Assembly: GCA_020849095.1 (NCBI GenBank)
Contig: JADLGX010000039.1
Span: 1-35,567 of the forward strand
DNA: 35,567 nucleotides
Source of the DNA: Candidatus Eiseniibacteriota bacterium
GTDB lineage: Bacteria > Eisenbacteria > RBG-16-71-46
Direction of reading: 5' to 3'
The translations under genes were made by a program, and so were the position numbers. Of the stretch, positions 7,681 to 18,387 are shown in pieces (within the stretch, counting starts at the first letter, position 1; every line of letters starts with the position of its first letter). Below the pieces are notes generated by a model. It saw only the letters and a program-made list of their open reading frames with translations. It was not told where the DNA came from and searched no databases.

Positions 7681-7988
7681 GGGCGCTTGGCGGGGATGGA
7701 GGACGAAGAGTCGCGCGCCTCGGCGGCGGATTCGATGAGCTGCACGAGGGCTTCCAGCGCGTCACGGCGCTCGGCGAGCGCGGCGTAGCGGCGGTAGTCC
7801 CCCAGCCGGAAAAGCGACTGCACGAAGGGCTCGAAGAAGATCATGGCCTGACCCGCGACCAGGGAGACGGGCCGCGCGGTTTCGAGCGCGAGGATCGCGG
7901 GCGTCTCCATGCGCAGTTCCGCCACGCGCGCCGCGAGCCGGCGGAGCAGCTCGGTGTCTTCGGCCGAGAGAGGCTCAGGCGCGCTCAT
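7677..7988 (-). CDS. Small helical protein next to GlmL-type gene
   Basis: The product has 103 residues and looks mostly helical: an amphipathic start, a hydrophobic middle near 32-62 (too broken and polar to be a sure membrane helix), a basic/acidic helix near 66-90 and a Ser-rich tail. I recognise no named domain. The gene overlaps both neighbours, 12 or more nt upstream and 4 nt downstream, which supports a real, coupled gene despite its size. The ATG at 7988 follows a GGAGG site only 3-4 nt away. Its position directly before the GlmL-type ATPase suggests a partner or regulator of that protein, but this is context only. Confidence 0.7.
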   Translation of the reverse strand: MSAPEPLSAEDTELLRRLAARVAELRMETPAILALETARPVSLVAGQAMIFFEPFVQSLFRLGDYRRYAALAERRDALEALVQLIESAAEARDSSSSIPAKRP

Positions 7989-8436
7989 GCGCCTCCCAGG
8001 CGGCCCGCACGAGGGCGAGCAGCTCGTCGCGGCGCGCCGCCGGCACGGGGAGCGTGAGTCCGCGCTGTGCGTCCAGCAGGTGCCTGCGGGCGTAGGGCGA
8101 AAGCAGGATCGCGGACGGCAGCGCCTCGATGCGCCGGATGGCGGCCCACGGCCGGCGCTCCCATCCCAACGGCCCGCGGCGCGCGGCGCCCCGCTCGTCG
8201 GCGCGGCACTCGGCCGGGCTGATCGCCGGCGCGAACGCCGCGACGCAGACCAGCACGAGCCCGGCGGTGACGAGCAGCGGCTCGCGCAACGACGTCACGA
8301 GAGCGCAGAGCAGGGCCGCGCACGCCGCGGAAAGTCCGGCGACCCGGGCGTTTTCACGCCACGGGTCGTAGGTCCATTCGATGCCGGAGCGGGCCGACTC
8401 GCCCGCCGCCGGTGGATTCATGCCGGGGGTCATCAT
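7975..8436 (-). CDS. Small membrane protein with two helices, unknown function
   Basis: The product has 153 residues with two adjacent hydrophobic helices near 32-49 and 53-70, a basic linker and a C-terminal region with a Trp-Ala-Ala-Ile-Arg-Arg-Ile pattern. The overall plan resembles small two-helix proteins with a PH-like tail (YcxB- or DUF2244-like), but I cannot confirm a family. Tandem ATGs at 8436 and 8433 follow a GGGAGC site; I use 8436. The C-terminus overlaps the next gene by 14 nt, and gcvH ends 56 nt upstream. It probably belongs to the gcv-GlmL transcription unit. The cytoplasmic tail is rich in Arg. Confidence 0.65.
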   Translation of the reverse strand: MMTPGMNPPAAGESARSGIEWTYDPWRENARVAGLSAACAALLCALVTSLREPLLVTAGLVLVCVAAFAPAISPAECRADERGAARRGPLGWERRPWAAIRRIEALPSAILLSPYARRHLLDAQRGLTLPVPAARRDELLALVRAAWEAHERA

Positions 8437-8492
8437 CGCGACGCTCCCCGCACGGCCGGCGCCGCGATGCCGGCGGCCCGGACCGGAAGGAA

Positions 8493-8882
8493 TCAAGCGT
8501 GGTGCTCCTCGATGAGCTTCTCGTAGTCCGCGCTGCCGAGCAGCTTGGCGAACTCGGCCGGATCGGCGAGCCGGATCTTGACCATCCAGCCTTCCCCGTA
8601 GGGATCCTGGTTCACGATGGCCGGATTGTCTCCGAGAGCGGGATTGATCTCGACCACTTCGCCCGCGACCGGAGCGAAGAGATCGCTCACCGTCTTCACC
8701 GCCTCGACGACACCGAACGTCCCGCCGACCTCGACCTTGCGGCCCACTTCGGGCAGCTCGACGAAGACCACGTCGCCCAGCTGGTCCGTCGCGTAGCTCG
8801 TGATGCCCACGGTGACGACGCCGCCCTGCTCGCGCGCCCACTCGTGCTCCGCCGTGTACCGAACGTCATCCGGATATGCCAC
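8493..8882 (-). CDS. gcvH: Glycine cleavage system H protein
   Basis: The protein has 129 residues, the normal length. It carries the lipoyl swinging arm of the glycine cleavage system, which passes the aminomethyl group from GcvP to GcvT and electrons to the L protein. The lipoylation site is Lys63 in Val-Glu-Ala-Val-Lys-Thr-Val, with the usual Gly-Asp-Val-Val-Phe-Val-Glu-Leu-Pro upstream and Gly-Trp-Met-Val-Lys-Ile downstream. The start is GTG at 8882 with AAGGAGG 6 nt upstream. It follows gcvT by 18 nt. No gcvP lies nearby. A weak 6-bp palindrome with no T-run follows the stop, so transcription probably continues into the next genes. The lipoate/octanoate transferase at 344-1120 is a likely partner. 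Confidence 0.96.
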   Translation of the reverse strand: MAYPDDVRYTAEHEWAREQGGVVTVGITSYATDQLGDVVFVELPEVGRKVEVGGTFGVVEAVKTVSDLFAPVAGEVVEINPALGDNPAIVNQDPYGEGWMVKIRLADPAEFAKLLGSADYEKLIEEHHA

Positions 8883-8900
8883 GTCCCGCCTCCTTGCCGC

Positions 8901-10013
8901 TCAAGAGCGGTGCGAACCGCGCGTATAGAAAGGCCGCGCGGTGACCCGCGCGGGCAACATCGTCGTTCCAGCCTGGATCTCGAGAGCCGTGCCCGAAGCC
9001 GTCAGGCCGGTCTCGACGTAGCCCATGCCGATCGGGCGTTCGAGACTCGGGCTGAACGTTCCGCTCGTCACGTGTCCCACCTGCCGGCCGCCCGAGAAGA
9101 TCGCCATGCCGTGCCGGGGCACGCGGCGCCCATCGAGCTGGAAGCCCACCAGCTTTCGCTTGAGGCCTTCCGCCTTCTGCTTCGCGAGCGCGTCGCGCCC
9201 GGTGAAACCGGACTTCGCCATCTTGACCGTCCAGCCGAGTCCCGCTTCGAGCGGGCTGGTGGTGTCGTCGATGTCGTTGCCGTAGAGCATGTAGCCCATC
9301 TCGAGCCGCAGCGTGTCGCGCGCGCCGAGCCCGATCAGCTCGAGCCCGTGCGCCGCGCCGGCCGCCGCGAGCCCCTCCCACACCTTCACGCCGTGCTCCA
9401 TCGGGAAGTACAGCTCGAAGCCGTCCTCGCCGGTGTAGCCCGTGCGCGAGAGCGTGGCCTCGACTCCGAAAACCGGGCCGGGCATGAAGCGGTAATAGCC
9501 CAGCTCGAGGGCGGCATCGGGAACGTGCCCACGCAGCACCTCGGCGGCCTTGGGCCCCTGGACGGCGAGCAGCGCGGTGGAGTCCGAGTGGTTCTCGAAC
9601 GTGACCCCGGTGGCCGGCAGCTGCTGCTGCATCCACGCGAAGTCCTTGGCCATGTTCGAGGCATTGACCACGACCATGTAGTGGTCCGCGTACCGGTAGA
9701 CGAGCAGGTCGTCCACGATGCCGCCATCGGGCCGGCACATGGGCGAATAGAGCGCCTGGCCGACGGCGAGCGACGAAACGTCGTTGGTCACGACCTGGTC
9801 GAGGAAAGCCAGGGCTCCTTCACCGCGAACGATGAATTCGCCCATGTGGGTGATGTCGAAAAGGCCGACGCCCGTGCGCACCGCCTGGTGCTCGCGAACA
9901 TCGCCCGTGTAGCGGACCGGCATCTCGAAACCGGCGAAATCCACCAGCTTCGCCCCGGCGGCCCGATGAAACTCGGTGAAGGGGGTGCGTTTCAGCGTGG
10001 TTGGTGCGGTCAC
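8901..10013 (-). CDS. gcvT: Glycine cleavage system T protein (aminomethyltransferase)
   Basis: The enzyme has 370 residues and transfers the methylene group from aminomethyl-GcvH to tetrahydrofolate, releasing ammonia. The N-terminal Asp-Phe-Ala-Gly-Phe-Glu-Met-Pro and Gly-Leu-Phe-Asp-Ile-Thr-His-Met-Gly-Glu motifs are present. Asp101 in Gly-Gly-Ile-Val-Asp-Asp-Leu matches the catalytic aspartate of E. coli GcvT. The start is GTG at 10013, with AAGGAG 6 nt upstream and a promoter about 27 nt before it; the open frame extends further but runs into the terminator region. It is the first gene of its unit, with gcvH next. GcvP is missing from the window, so the rest of the system must be encoded elsewhere. 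Confidence 0.96.
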   Translation of the reverse strand: MTAPTTLKRTPFTEFHRAAGAKLVDFAGFEMPVRYTGDVREHQAVRTGVGLFDITHMGEFIVRGEGALAFLDQVVTNDVSSLAVGQALYSPMCRPDGGIVDDLLVYRYADHYMVVVNASNMAKDFAWMQQQLPATGVTFENHSDSTALLAVQGPKAAEVLRGHVPDAALELGYYRFMPGPVFGVEATLSRTGYTGEDGFELYFPMEHGVKVWEGLAAAGAAHGLELIGLGARDTLRLEMGYMLYGNDIDDTTSPLEAGLGWTVKMAKSGFTGRDALAKQKAEGLKRKLVGFQLDGRRVPRHGMAIFSGGRQVGHVTSGTFSPSLERPIGMGYVETGLTASGTALEIQAGTTMLPARVTARPFYTRGSHRS

Positions 10014-10046
10014 AGGACGCTCCTTGGCGTGGGAAAAACCCGCCCG

Positions 10047-10075
10047 AAGGTAGGCCCGCCCCGCAACAGGGTCAA
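10047..10075 (-). promoter_or_regulatory. Promoter of gcvT operon
   Basis: TTGACC (10075-10070) is followed after exactly 17 nt by TACCTT (10052-10047) on the minus strand. The predicted start near 10040 gives a leader of about 27 nt that contains the AAGGAG site. The same -10 hexamer occurs upstream of the Yip1 gene and of asnS. Confidence 0.6.
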
Positions 10076-10094
10076 GGAGCGGCCATGCTCCGAA

Positions 10095-10134
10095 GACGAA
10101 GAAGGCCGGCGCACCGGCGCCGGCCTTCTTCGTC
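10095..10134 (-). terminator. Strong hairpin terminator after the subtilase gene
   Basis: An uninterrupted 18-bp stem (10095-10112 with 10117-10134) has a 4-nt loop. It lies 19 nt after the subtilase stop and just before the gcvT promoter. On the minus strand the distal arm ends in a T/C-rich stretch rather than a long T-run. It cleanly separates the two units. Confidence 0.75.
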
Positions 10135-10153
10135 GTTGCGGATTTCCGCGATG

Positions 10154-12898
10154 CTACCGCGAGAGCACGATGCGGCTGCTCAGCGTGCGCCCGCCGGTCT
10201 GCAGCCGGACGAAGTACATGCCGGACGAGACCGGACCGCGCTCCGACATGCCGTTCCACACCGCCTGGTAGCGGCCGGCGTTCTGCACGCCGTCCATGAG
10301 CCGCGCGACTTCACGCCCCATGACGTCCACGACGCTCAGCCGGACGCTCGCCGCCCGCGGCAGCGCGTAGTCGAACCGGGCGACGCCACGGGTCGGGGTC
10401 GGCGTCACGCGGCCGAGCGCGAACTCCGTCACCGCGACGCTCGACTGCGCCGAGATCGGGCCGAACGTGTACGTCTGCGTCCCCCGCGTCACGATGAGCC
10501 GGTACCAGTAAGCGCGTCCGGCTTCGGCCGTGGCGTCGAGCGCCCGCACGGCTTCGCTCTGCGCCTGCTGGGCGGCATCCACCGCCACGTACTCCCCGAG
10601 TTCGGAGTCCGAACGCTCCAGAACCACCGTCGCGCCCGAGAGCGCCGAGCTGAGCGTCCAGGTGACGGCGATGCCGTCGTCCACCGACTCGGCCGCGAGC
10701 ATGGTCAGCAGCGTCGGCGTGGCGGAATCGAAGACGATCCAGTCGGCGTCGCTGATGTCATCGCCCGCGTTGCCGTTCGCGTCGTGCGCCACGACGCGGG
10801 TGCGGCAGGTGGTCGAGTACGGAGTGGTGCCGACCCACGCGTACGAACCGGTGTTCGCGATCCCGATCGCGATGGTCGTCCAGTTAACGCCGCCGTCGTG
10901 GGACTCGTAGAGGTCCACGCTCGTCACGCCGGAGTTGTCCGTCGCGGTCCACGTCACGTTGTAGCTCTGGCCCGCCTGGTAGCTCTCGCCGCCGTTCGGC
11001 GAGGTCACCGTCACGACCGGGTTCGACAGGTCGCCGAGGAACAGCTTGCCGTAGCCGTAGTCCTTGTTGGGAACGGCGCCGGTCTGGCCGTCCACCACCG
11101 CGTGCGTCTGCAGGTAGCTGCGGACGAAGGCCGGCGTCACGGCGCCGAACTTCTGCAGCAGCAGCGCCGCGGCGCCCGCCGTGTGCGGCGAGGCCATCGA
11201 GGTGCCGGAGTTGATGATGTGGTTGATGCCGTCATCGAGCGTCACCGAGGGCGTCGAGCAGACGATCGCCTGGTCGAACGACCGCGTGGAACCCACGGCC
11301 CAGCCCGAAGCCACGATGTCCGGCTTCTGCCGCCCGTCACGCGTGGGCCCGCGACTCGAGAATCCCGCGAGGCCGCCGATCGCGGGCGGACTGCTGAACT
11401 GGATCGAAGCGCCGGTGCAGTCGAGCCAGTTGACCTTCGTGGCGTAGGCTCCGGTGGTGATCACGCCGGTGGCATTGCCCGGTTCGCTGATGATCTCCTC
11501 GTTCACCTGGTTGCCGGTGACGAAGTTGGCCGTGATGGCCGTGGTGCTGGTGTAGAAGCGCCACAGGTCCACTTCCCCGTTGGCCGCGCCGAGCGTCACG
11601 GGAATGAAGCGGAAGGTCCACGTGCCGTTGAAGTTCTGTCCGGTCGTGGGGCTGATCTCGATGTACACCTCTCGGGCGCCGGTCGAGGTCACCGAGGCGC
11701 CGTTCTCGACGTAGACACGGCCGTTCGCGGTGGAGGCGCCGGTCGGGTACGAGCCGTTGATGGTGCCCATGGTGTACGGGCCGAGCACGGTGCCGTTGGG
11801 CGTGGTGATCTGCAGGCTGAGGTTCTCGGTGCCGTTGTAGTAGCCGTCGATGCCGATGATGCGGTTGGTGCCGGAGCCGCCGGCCGTCATGGTGATGTTG
11901 GTGCCCGTGCCCGCGGCGAACGCCTCCGCGTGCTTGGACGAGCCGCCGTCGTTGCCGGCCGACACGCAGATGATGCGCCCGGGGCCGGTCAGCGCCGTCA
12001 GCCCGCTTTCGAACGCGCTCGTGCCGTCGTGCGGGCCGTACTGGGATCCCAGAGACAGGTTGACGACGGCGTTCTTGCCGAGCGCCGTGGCCTTGCCGAA
12101 CACGTACGCCACACCGTCCAGGATGTGCGTGGTCGTGAGGTCGGTCTTGACCATGATCAGGTCCGCGGCGGGCGCCATGCCGGTGTACGTGAACGCGGGA
12201 ATCGCGCCACCCGTCTGGCTGCCGTCACCCGCGATGGTGCCGAGCACGTGCGTGCCGTGTCCATTCACGTCCACCTCGGTGGCGGTGTTGGCGTTCAGCT
12301 GGGCCGGCAGCCATTCGGTGCCGTACGGATAGCCCGCCGGGGCTCCACCGGCCACCGTCTGGTCCCAGACGGACACGAAGCGCGTGTTGCCGAGCGGATC
12401 GAGAAAGTCGCCGTGGTTGTAGTCCACGCCGGTGTCCACGTCGGCCACCAGGACGCCGGCGCCGTTGAGTCCCGTGAAGTTGGGGCCGGGGCCGCGAAGC
12501 GCCGGAGCTCCCGTCGCCGCGGTGCCGGTGTTGTTGTTCAGTTCGACGGGCGCGGCTCCCTGGATGCTGGTCACGCTCGAGAGCATCTCGACGGCCTCGA
12601 GCGACGCCTGCGGCACGAACGCCGTGAACAACCCCGGGAGTTCGGTGCGCACGGTCACGCCGAGCGCCTCGAGCTGTGCCCGCGACACGCTGCCGGTGAT
12701 GAACACGTCGAGCTCACCGCTGAGCGTGAGCGCGGCGGCGTCCGTCTGCTGCCGGGTGGCCGGGTCCGCGGAGCGGGCGCGGGCGAGCGAGACCCGGGCG
12801 CGCGCATCGAGCTTGCCGGGGGCCTGGGCCCAGGCAGCGGCGGCGACCGTCAGGAGGACGAGGGCGGCGGAGAGGACGCGGAGTGGCCAACGAAGCAT
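10154..12898 (-). CDS. Secreted subtilisin-like serine protease (S8) with FlgD/T9SS-like C-terminal domain
   Basis: The protein has 914 residues. It starts with a signal peptide (hydrophobic 8-23, Ala-Trp-Ala-Gln) and an inhibitor-like propeptide to about 120. The S8 catalytic triad is visible: Asp155 in Asp-Thr-Gly-Val-Asp, His214 in Gly-His-Gly-Thr-His-Val, and Ser567 in Ser-Gly-Thr-Ser-Met-Ala-Ser-Pro-His. The oxyanion Asn is near 316. An insert of roughly 140 residues (about 330-470) splits the catalytic domain. An Ig/FnIII-like domain follows near 627-740, a second FnIII-like region after it, and the last 85 residues resemble FlgD-like or T9SS type A sorting domains. The ATG at 12898 has GGAGG 8 nt upstream. 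It is probably an extracellular or cell-surface protease; the sorting route is inferred. Confidence 0.93.
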   Translation of the reverse strand: MLRWPLRVLSAALVLLTVAAAAWAQAPGKLDARARVSLARARSADPATRQQTDAAALTLSGELDVFITGSVSRAQLEALGVTVRTELPGLFTAFVPQASLEAVEMLSSVTSIQGAAPVELNNNTGTAATGAPALRGPGPNFTGLNGAGVLVADVDTGVDYNHGDFLDPLGNTRFVSVWDQTVAGGAPAGYPYGTEWLPAQLNANTATEVDVNGHGTHVLGTIAGDGSQTGGAIPAFTYTGMAPAADLIMVKTDLTTTHILDGVAYVFGKATALGKNAVVNLSLGSQYGPHDGTSAFESGLTALTGPGRIICVSAGNDGGSSKHAEAFAAGTGTNITMTAGGSGTNRIIGIDGYYNGTENLSLQITTPNGTVLGPYTMGTINGSYPTGASTANGRVYVENGASVTSTGAREVYIEISPTTGQNFNGTWTFRFIPVTLGAANGEVDLWRFYTSTTAITANFVTGNQVNEEIISEPGNATGVITTGAYATKVNWLDCTGASIQFSSPPAIGGLAGFSSRGPTRDGRQKPDIVASGWAVGSTRSFDQAIVCSTPSVTLDDGINHIINSGTSMASPHTAGAAALLLQKFGAVTPAFVRSYLQTHAVVDGQTGAVPNKDYGYGKLFLGDLSNPVVTVTSPNGGESYQAGQSYNVTWTATDNSGVTSVDLYESHDGGVNWTTIAIGIANTGSYAWVGTTPYSTTCRTRVVAHDANGNAGDDISDADWIVFDSATPTLLTMLAAESVDDGIAVTWTLSSALSGATVVLERSDSELGEYVAVDAAQQAQSEAVRALDATAEAGRAYWYRLIVTRGTQTYTFGPISAQSSVAVTEFALGRVTPTPTRGVARFDYALPRAASVRLSVVDVMGREVARLMDGVQNAGRYQAVWNGMSERGPVSSGMYFVRLQTGGRTLSSRIVLSR

Positions 12899-12974
12899 CG
12901 GGGGGCCTCCATCTGGAGTTCTGGCGAGGTGTCGGGTTCCCGGAGGTCCGGGCGCAGCGGTGCACGAAGAGACG

Positions 12975-12980
12975 AGCCTA
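12975..12980 (-). promoter_or_regulatory. Weak candidate -10 element for the subtilase gene
   Basis: TAGGCT on the minus strand fits the TAnnnT pattern seen elsewhere and would give a leader of about 70 nt, but no TTGAC-like -35 sits 17-18 nt upstream. The rest of the 267-nt gap holds the kbl terminator and nothing else I recognise. Confidence 0.2.
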
Positions 12981-13105
12981 GCCTTCGCGCGCGAGCGGCG
13001 GCACGCGAAAAGCGCGCCTCGGGACGCGAATCGGGCCGCCGGATCGCGCGAGTGTCGGATGCGGCGACACTTCTCCGCTTCCGGCGGCGCGCGGCGGCAC
13101 GAAGT

Positions 13106-13137
13106 GGGCGCGCCCGCCGTGACCGGCGGGCGCGCCC
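13106..13137 (-). terminator. Hairpin terminator after kbl
   Basis: A perfect 14-bp stem of almost pure G+C (13106-13119 with 13124-13137) encloses a 4-nt loop, 28 nt after the kbl stop. No T-run follows; the stem strength is the argument. Confidence 0.6.
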
Positions 13138-13165
13138 TTCGCAATTCGCAACGACCTCCCGCCGC

Positions 13166-14371
13166 TCAGCTTCGGGCGGCGAGCACCCCCAGCTCACGGC
13201 CGACGGCCGTGAACGCCTCGATCGCGCGGTCGATCTGCGCGTCGGTGTGGGCCGCCGACAGCTGCACGCGGATGCGCGCGAGGCCGCGGGGCACGACCGG
13301 GAACGAGAACCCGATCACGTAGATGCCCCGTTCGAGGAGCCGCGCCGCCATGTCGTGCGCCAGCTTCTCGTCGTAGAGCATGATCGGGACGATCGGGTGG
13401 TCCCCGGGCTTGAGCTCGAACCCGGCCGCGCTCATTCCCTGCCGGAAGCGCTTCGTGTTGGCCTCGAGCCGGTCGCGCAGCTCGGTGGTCTCGGTGAGCA
13501 GGTCGAGCACTTCGATGCTCGCCCCCACGACCGCGGGCGGAAGCGCGTTGCTGAAGAGGTACGGACGCGAACGCTGCCGGAGCATCTGCACGATCTCGCG
13601 GCGGCCCGACGTGAATCCGCCGAGCGCGCCACCCAGCGCCTTGCCCAGCGTTCCCGTGATGATGTCCACCCGCCCCTGCACGCCGTGCAGCTCGGGCGTG
13701 CCGCGGCCGGTGCGCCCCACGAATCCCAGGGTGTGGCACTCGTCGGTCATCACCATGGCACCGTACTTCTCCGCCAGTTCGACGATCCCCTTCAGGTTGG
13801 CGACGGTGCCGTCCATGCTGAACGCGCCGTCGGTCACCACCAGCTTCTGGGGACAGCCCTTCTCGGCGGCTTCCTTCAGGCAGCGCTCGAGGTCGGCCAT
13901 GTCGTTCGTCTTGTACCGCCAGCGCTGGGCCTTGCAGAGCCGGATGCCGTCGATGATGGAGGCGTGGTTCAGCTCGTCGCTGATGACGGCATCGGCCTCG
14001 CCGAGCAACGGCTCGAAGACGCCGCCGTTCGCGTCGAAGCAGGCCGCGTACAGAATGGTGTCCTCGGTCCCCAGGAACTCGGAGATCCGCTGCTCGAGCC
14101 TGCGGTGCAGGTCCTGCGTGCCGCAGATGAACCGCACCGACGACATGCCGTAGCCGTGGGAGTCGAGCGCCCGGTGCGCCGCGGCGATGACCCGCGGATG
14201 GCTCGAGAGACCCAGGTAGTTGTTGGCGCAGAACACCAGCACTTCACGCCCGTCCTCGAGGCGGACCTCGGCGCCCTGGGGAGTGGCAATGACCCGTTCC
14301 GACTTGTACAGGCCCGCATCGCGGATCTTCTGGAGCTCCGCGCCGAGCACCGGCTTCATGGATTCGAACAT
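13166..14371 (-). CDS. kbl: Glycine C-acetyltransferase (2-amino-3-ketobutyrate CoA ligase)
   Basis: The enzyme has 401 residues, close to E. coli Kbl. It is a PLP-dependent alpha-oxoamine synthase that splits 2-amino-3-ketobutyrate with CoA into glycine and acetyl-CoA. The PLP lysine is Lys244 in Thr-Leu-Gly-Lys-Ala-Leu-Gly-Gly. Other family marks are Asn-Asn-Tyr-Leu-Gly-Leu near 50-55, Asp-Glu-Leu-Asn-His-Ala-Ser near 132-138, and Thr-Asp-Glu-Cys-His near 209-213. The gene starts 9 nt after tdh, so the two enzymes of the threonine pathway are co-expressed. Close paralogues (HemA, BioF, Spt) share the fold, but the neighbour tdh settles the call. A G+C hairpin terminator follows. Confidence 0.95.
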   Translation of the reverse strand: MFESMKPVLGAELQKIRDAGLYKSERVIATPQGAEVRLEDGREVLVFCANNYLGLSSHPRVIAAAHRALDSHGYGMSSVRFICGTQDLHRRLEQRISEFLGTEDTILYAACFDANGGVFEPLLGEADAVISDELNHASIIDGIRLCKAQRWRYKTNDMADLERCLKEAAEKGCPQKLVVTDGAFSMDGTVANLKGIVELAEKYGAMVMTDECHTLGFVGRTGRGTPELHGVQGRVDIITGTLGKALGGALGGFTSGRREIVQMLRQRSRPYLFSNALPPAVVGASIEVLDLLTETTELRDRLEANTKRFRQGMSAAGFELKPGDHPIVPIMLYDEKLAHDMAARLLERGIYVIGFSFPVVPRGLARIRVQLSAAHTDAQIDRAIEAFTAVGRELGVLAARS

Positions 14372-14380
14372 GGCCGCCCC

Positions 14381-15474
14381 CTATGCCTTCTCGCCCCACG
14401 GCACGAGCACGACCTTGCCGGCCTTGCCCTCGCGCAGGAGCGCGATCGCGTCGTCGAACTTCTCCATGTCCATCACATGGGTGATCGCCGGGCGGATGTC
14501 GAGCCGGCCCGACCCCATGAGCTGGTCCATCTGGTACCAGGTGTCGTACATGCGGCGCCCGATGATGCCGTGCAGGGTGATGCCCTTGAAGATCACGAGC
14601 CGGTTCCAGTCCAGCTCGAACGGCTCGGTCGGCAGCCCGAGCATGGACATGCGGCCGCCCATGCGGAGCGCCGCGAGACCGTCACGCATGGCCGCCGGAT
14701 GCCCGCTCATCTCGAGCACGCCGTCGAGGCCGCGGCCGTGCGTCAACTCGTGCACGCGCTCGACGAAGTTCTCCTTGGACGAATCGATGACCGCGTCCGC
14801 CTGCATCTTGCGCGCGAGATCGAGCCGGTAGGCCGACACGTCGGAGGCGAACACGCGCGCGGCGCCGGCGGCGCGAGCGACGCCGATCGCGAAGAGCCCA
14901 ATGGGGCCGCACCCCGTGACCGCGATGTTGCAGCCCGACAAGGGGCCCGCGAACGCGGTGTGGACGGCGTTCCCGCACGGCTCCATGCAGGCGGCCATCT
15001 CGATCGGGATGTTCGGCGGGACGTGCCAGGCGTTGACCGCCGGCACGGCGACGTATTCCGCGAAACCGCCGTTGATGTCGACGCCGAGGATCTTGGTGTT
15101 CTCGCAGACGTGGCCGTTGCCGGTGCGGCAGGACAGGCAGGTCTGGCAGACCACGTGGCTTTCGCAGGACACGAGGTCACCGAGCGTCGCGCTGGTGACA
15201 CCGGGTCCCAGTTCGATCACCTCGCCGACGAACTCGTGGCCGATGGTCACCGGGGGCTTCATGCGGGACTGCGCCCAGCGGTCCCACGCCCAGATGTGCA
15301 GATCGGTGCCGCACACTCCCGCGCGCTTCACCTTGAGCAGGATCTCGCCCGGGCCGGGCACCGGAACCGGCACCTCGCGAATCTCGGCGCCCTGCGCCGC
15401 CTGCGTCTTGACGATCGCCCGCATCGTGGCCGCGCGCGTGTGCGTGCGGGTGGTCTCAGCCGTCATGGTCTGTG

Positions 15475-15478
<4 letters not shown>
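14381..15478 (-). CDS. tdh: L-threonine 3-dehydrogenase
   Basis: The protein has 365 residues as given. It is a zinc-dependent medium-chain dehydrogenase that oxidises threonine to 2-amino-3-ketobutyrate with NAD. Catalytic zinc ligands are Cys56 and the Gly-His-Glu at 80-82; structural zinc cysteines are at 111, 114, 117 and 125. The nucleotide loop is Gly-Cys-Gly-Pro-Ile-Gly. The ATG at 15478 overlaps the uvrA stop by 4 nt. The true start may instead be ATG at residue 19, which gives 347 residues and the usual Met-Arg-Ala-Ile-Val beginning; neither has a clear ribosome site. The product feeds Kbl directly downstream. The link to uvrA is positional only. Confidence 0.94.
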
Positions 15479-18351
<2,873 letters not shown>

Positions 18352-18360
18352 GGCCGGCGG

Positions 18361-18369
18361 ACTATACCA
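18361..18369 (-). promoter_or_regulatory. Candidate extended -10 element just before uvrA
   Basis: On the minus strand TGG is joined to TATAGT, an extended -10 pattern with 5 of 6 matches. No good -35 lies 17 nt upstream. The transcript would start near 18354, only about 3 nt before the uvrA ATG. Confidence 0.4.
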
Positions 18370-18387
18370 GCCGGACGCCCCCGCGCA

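Noticed and set aside
8455-8474. GCCGGC repeat after gcvH as a terminator
   Set aside because: Six-bp stem, no T-run, and the downstream genes overlap closely; read-through is more likely.
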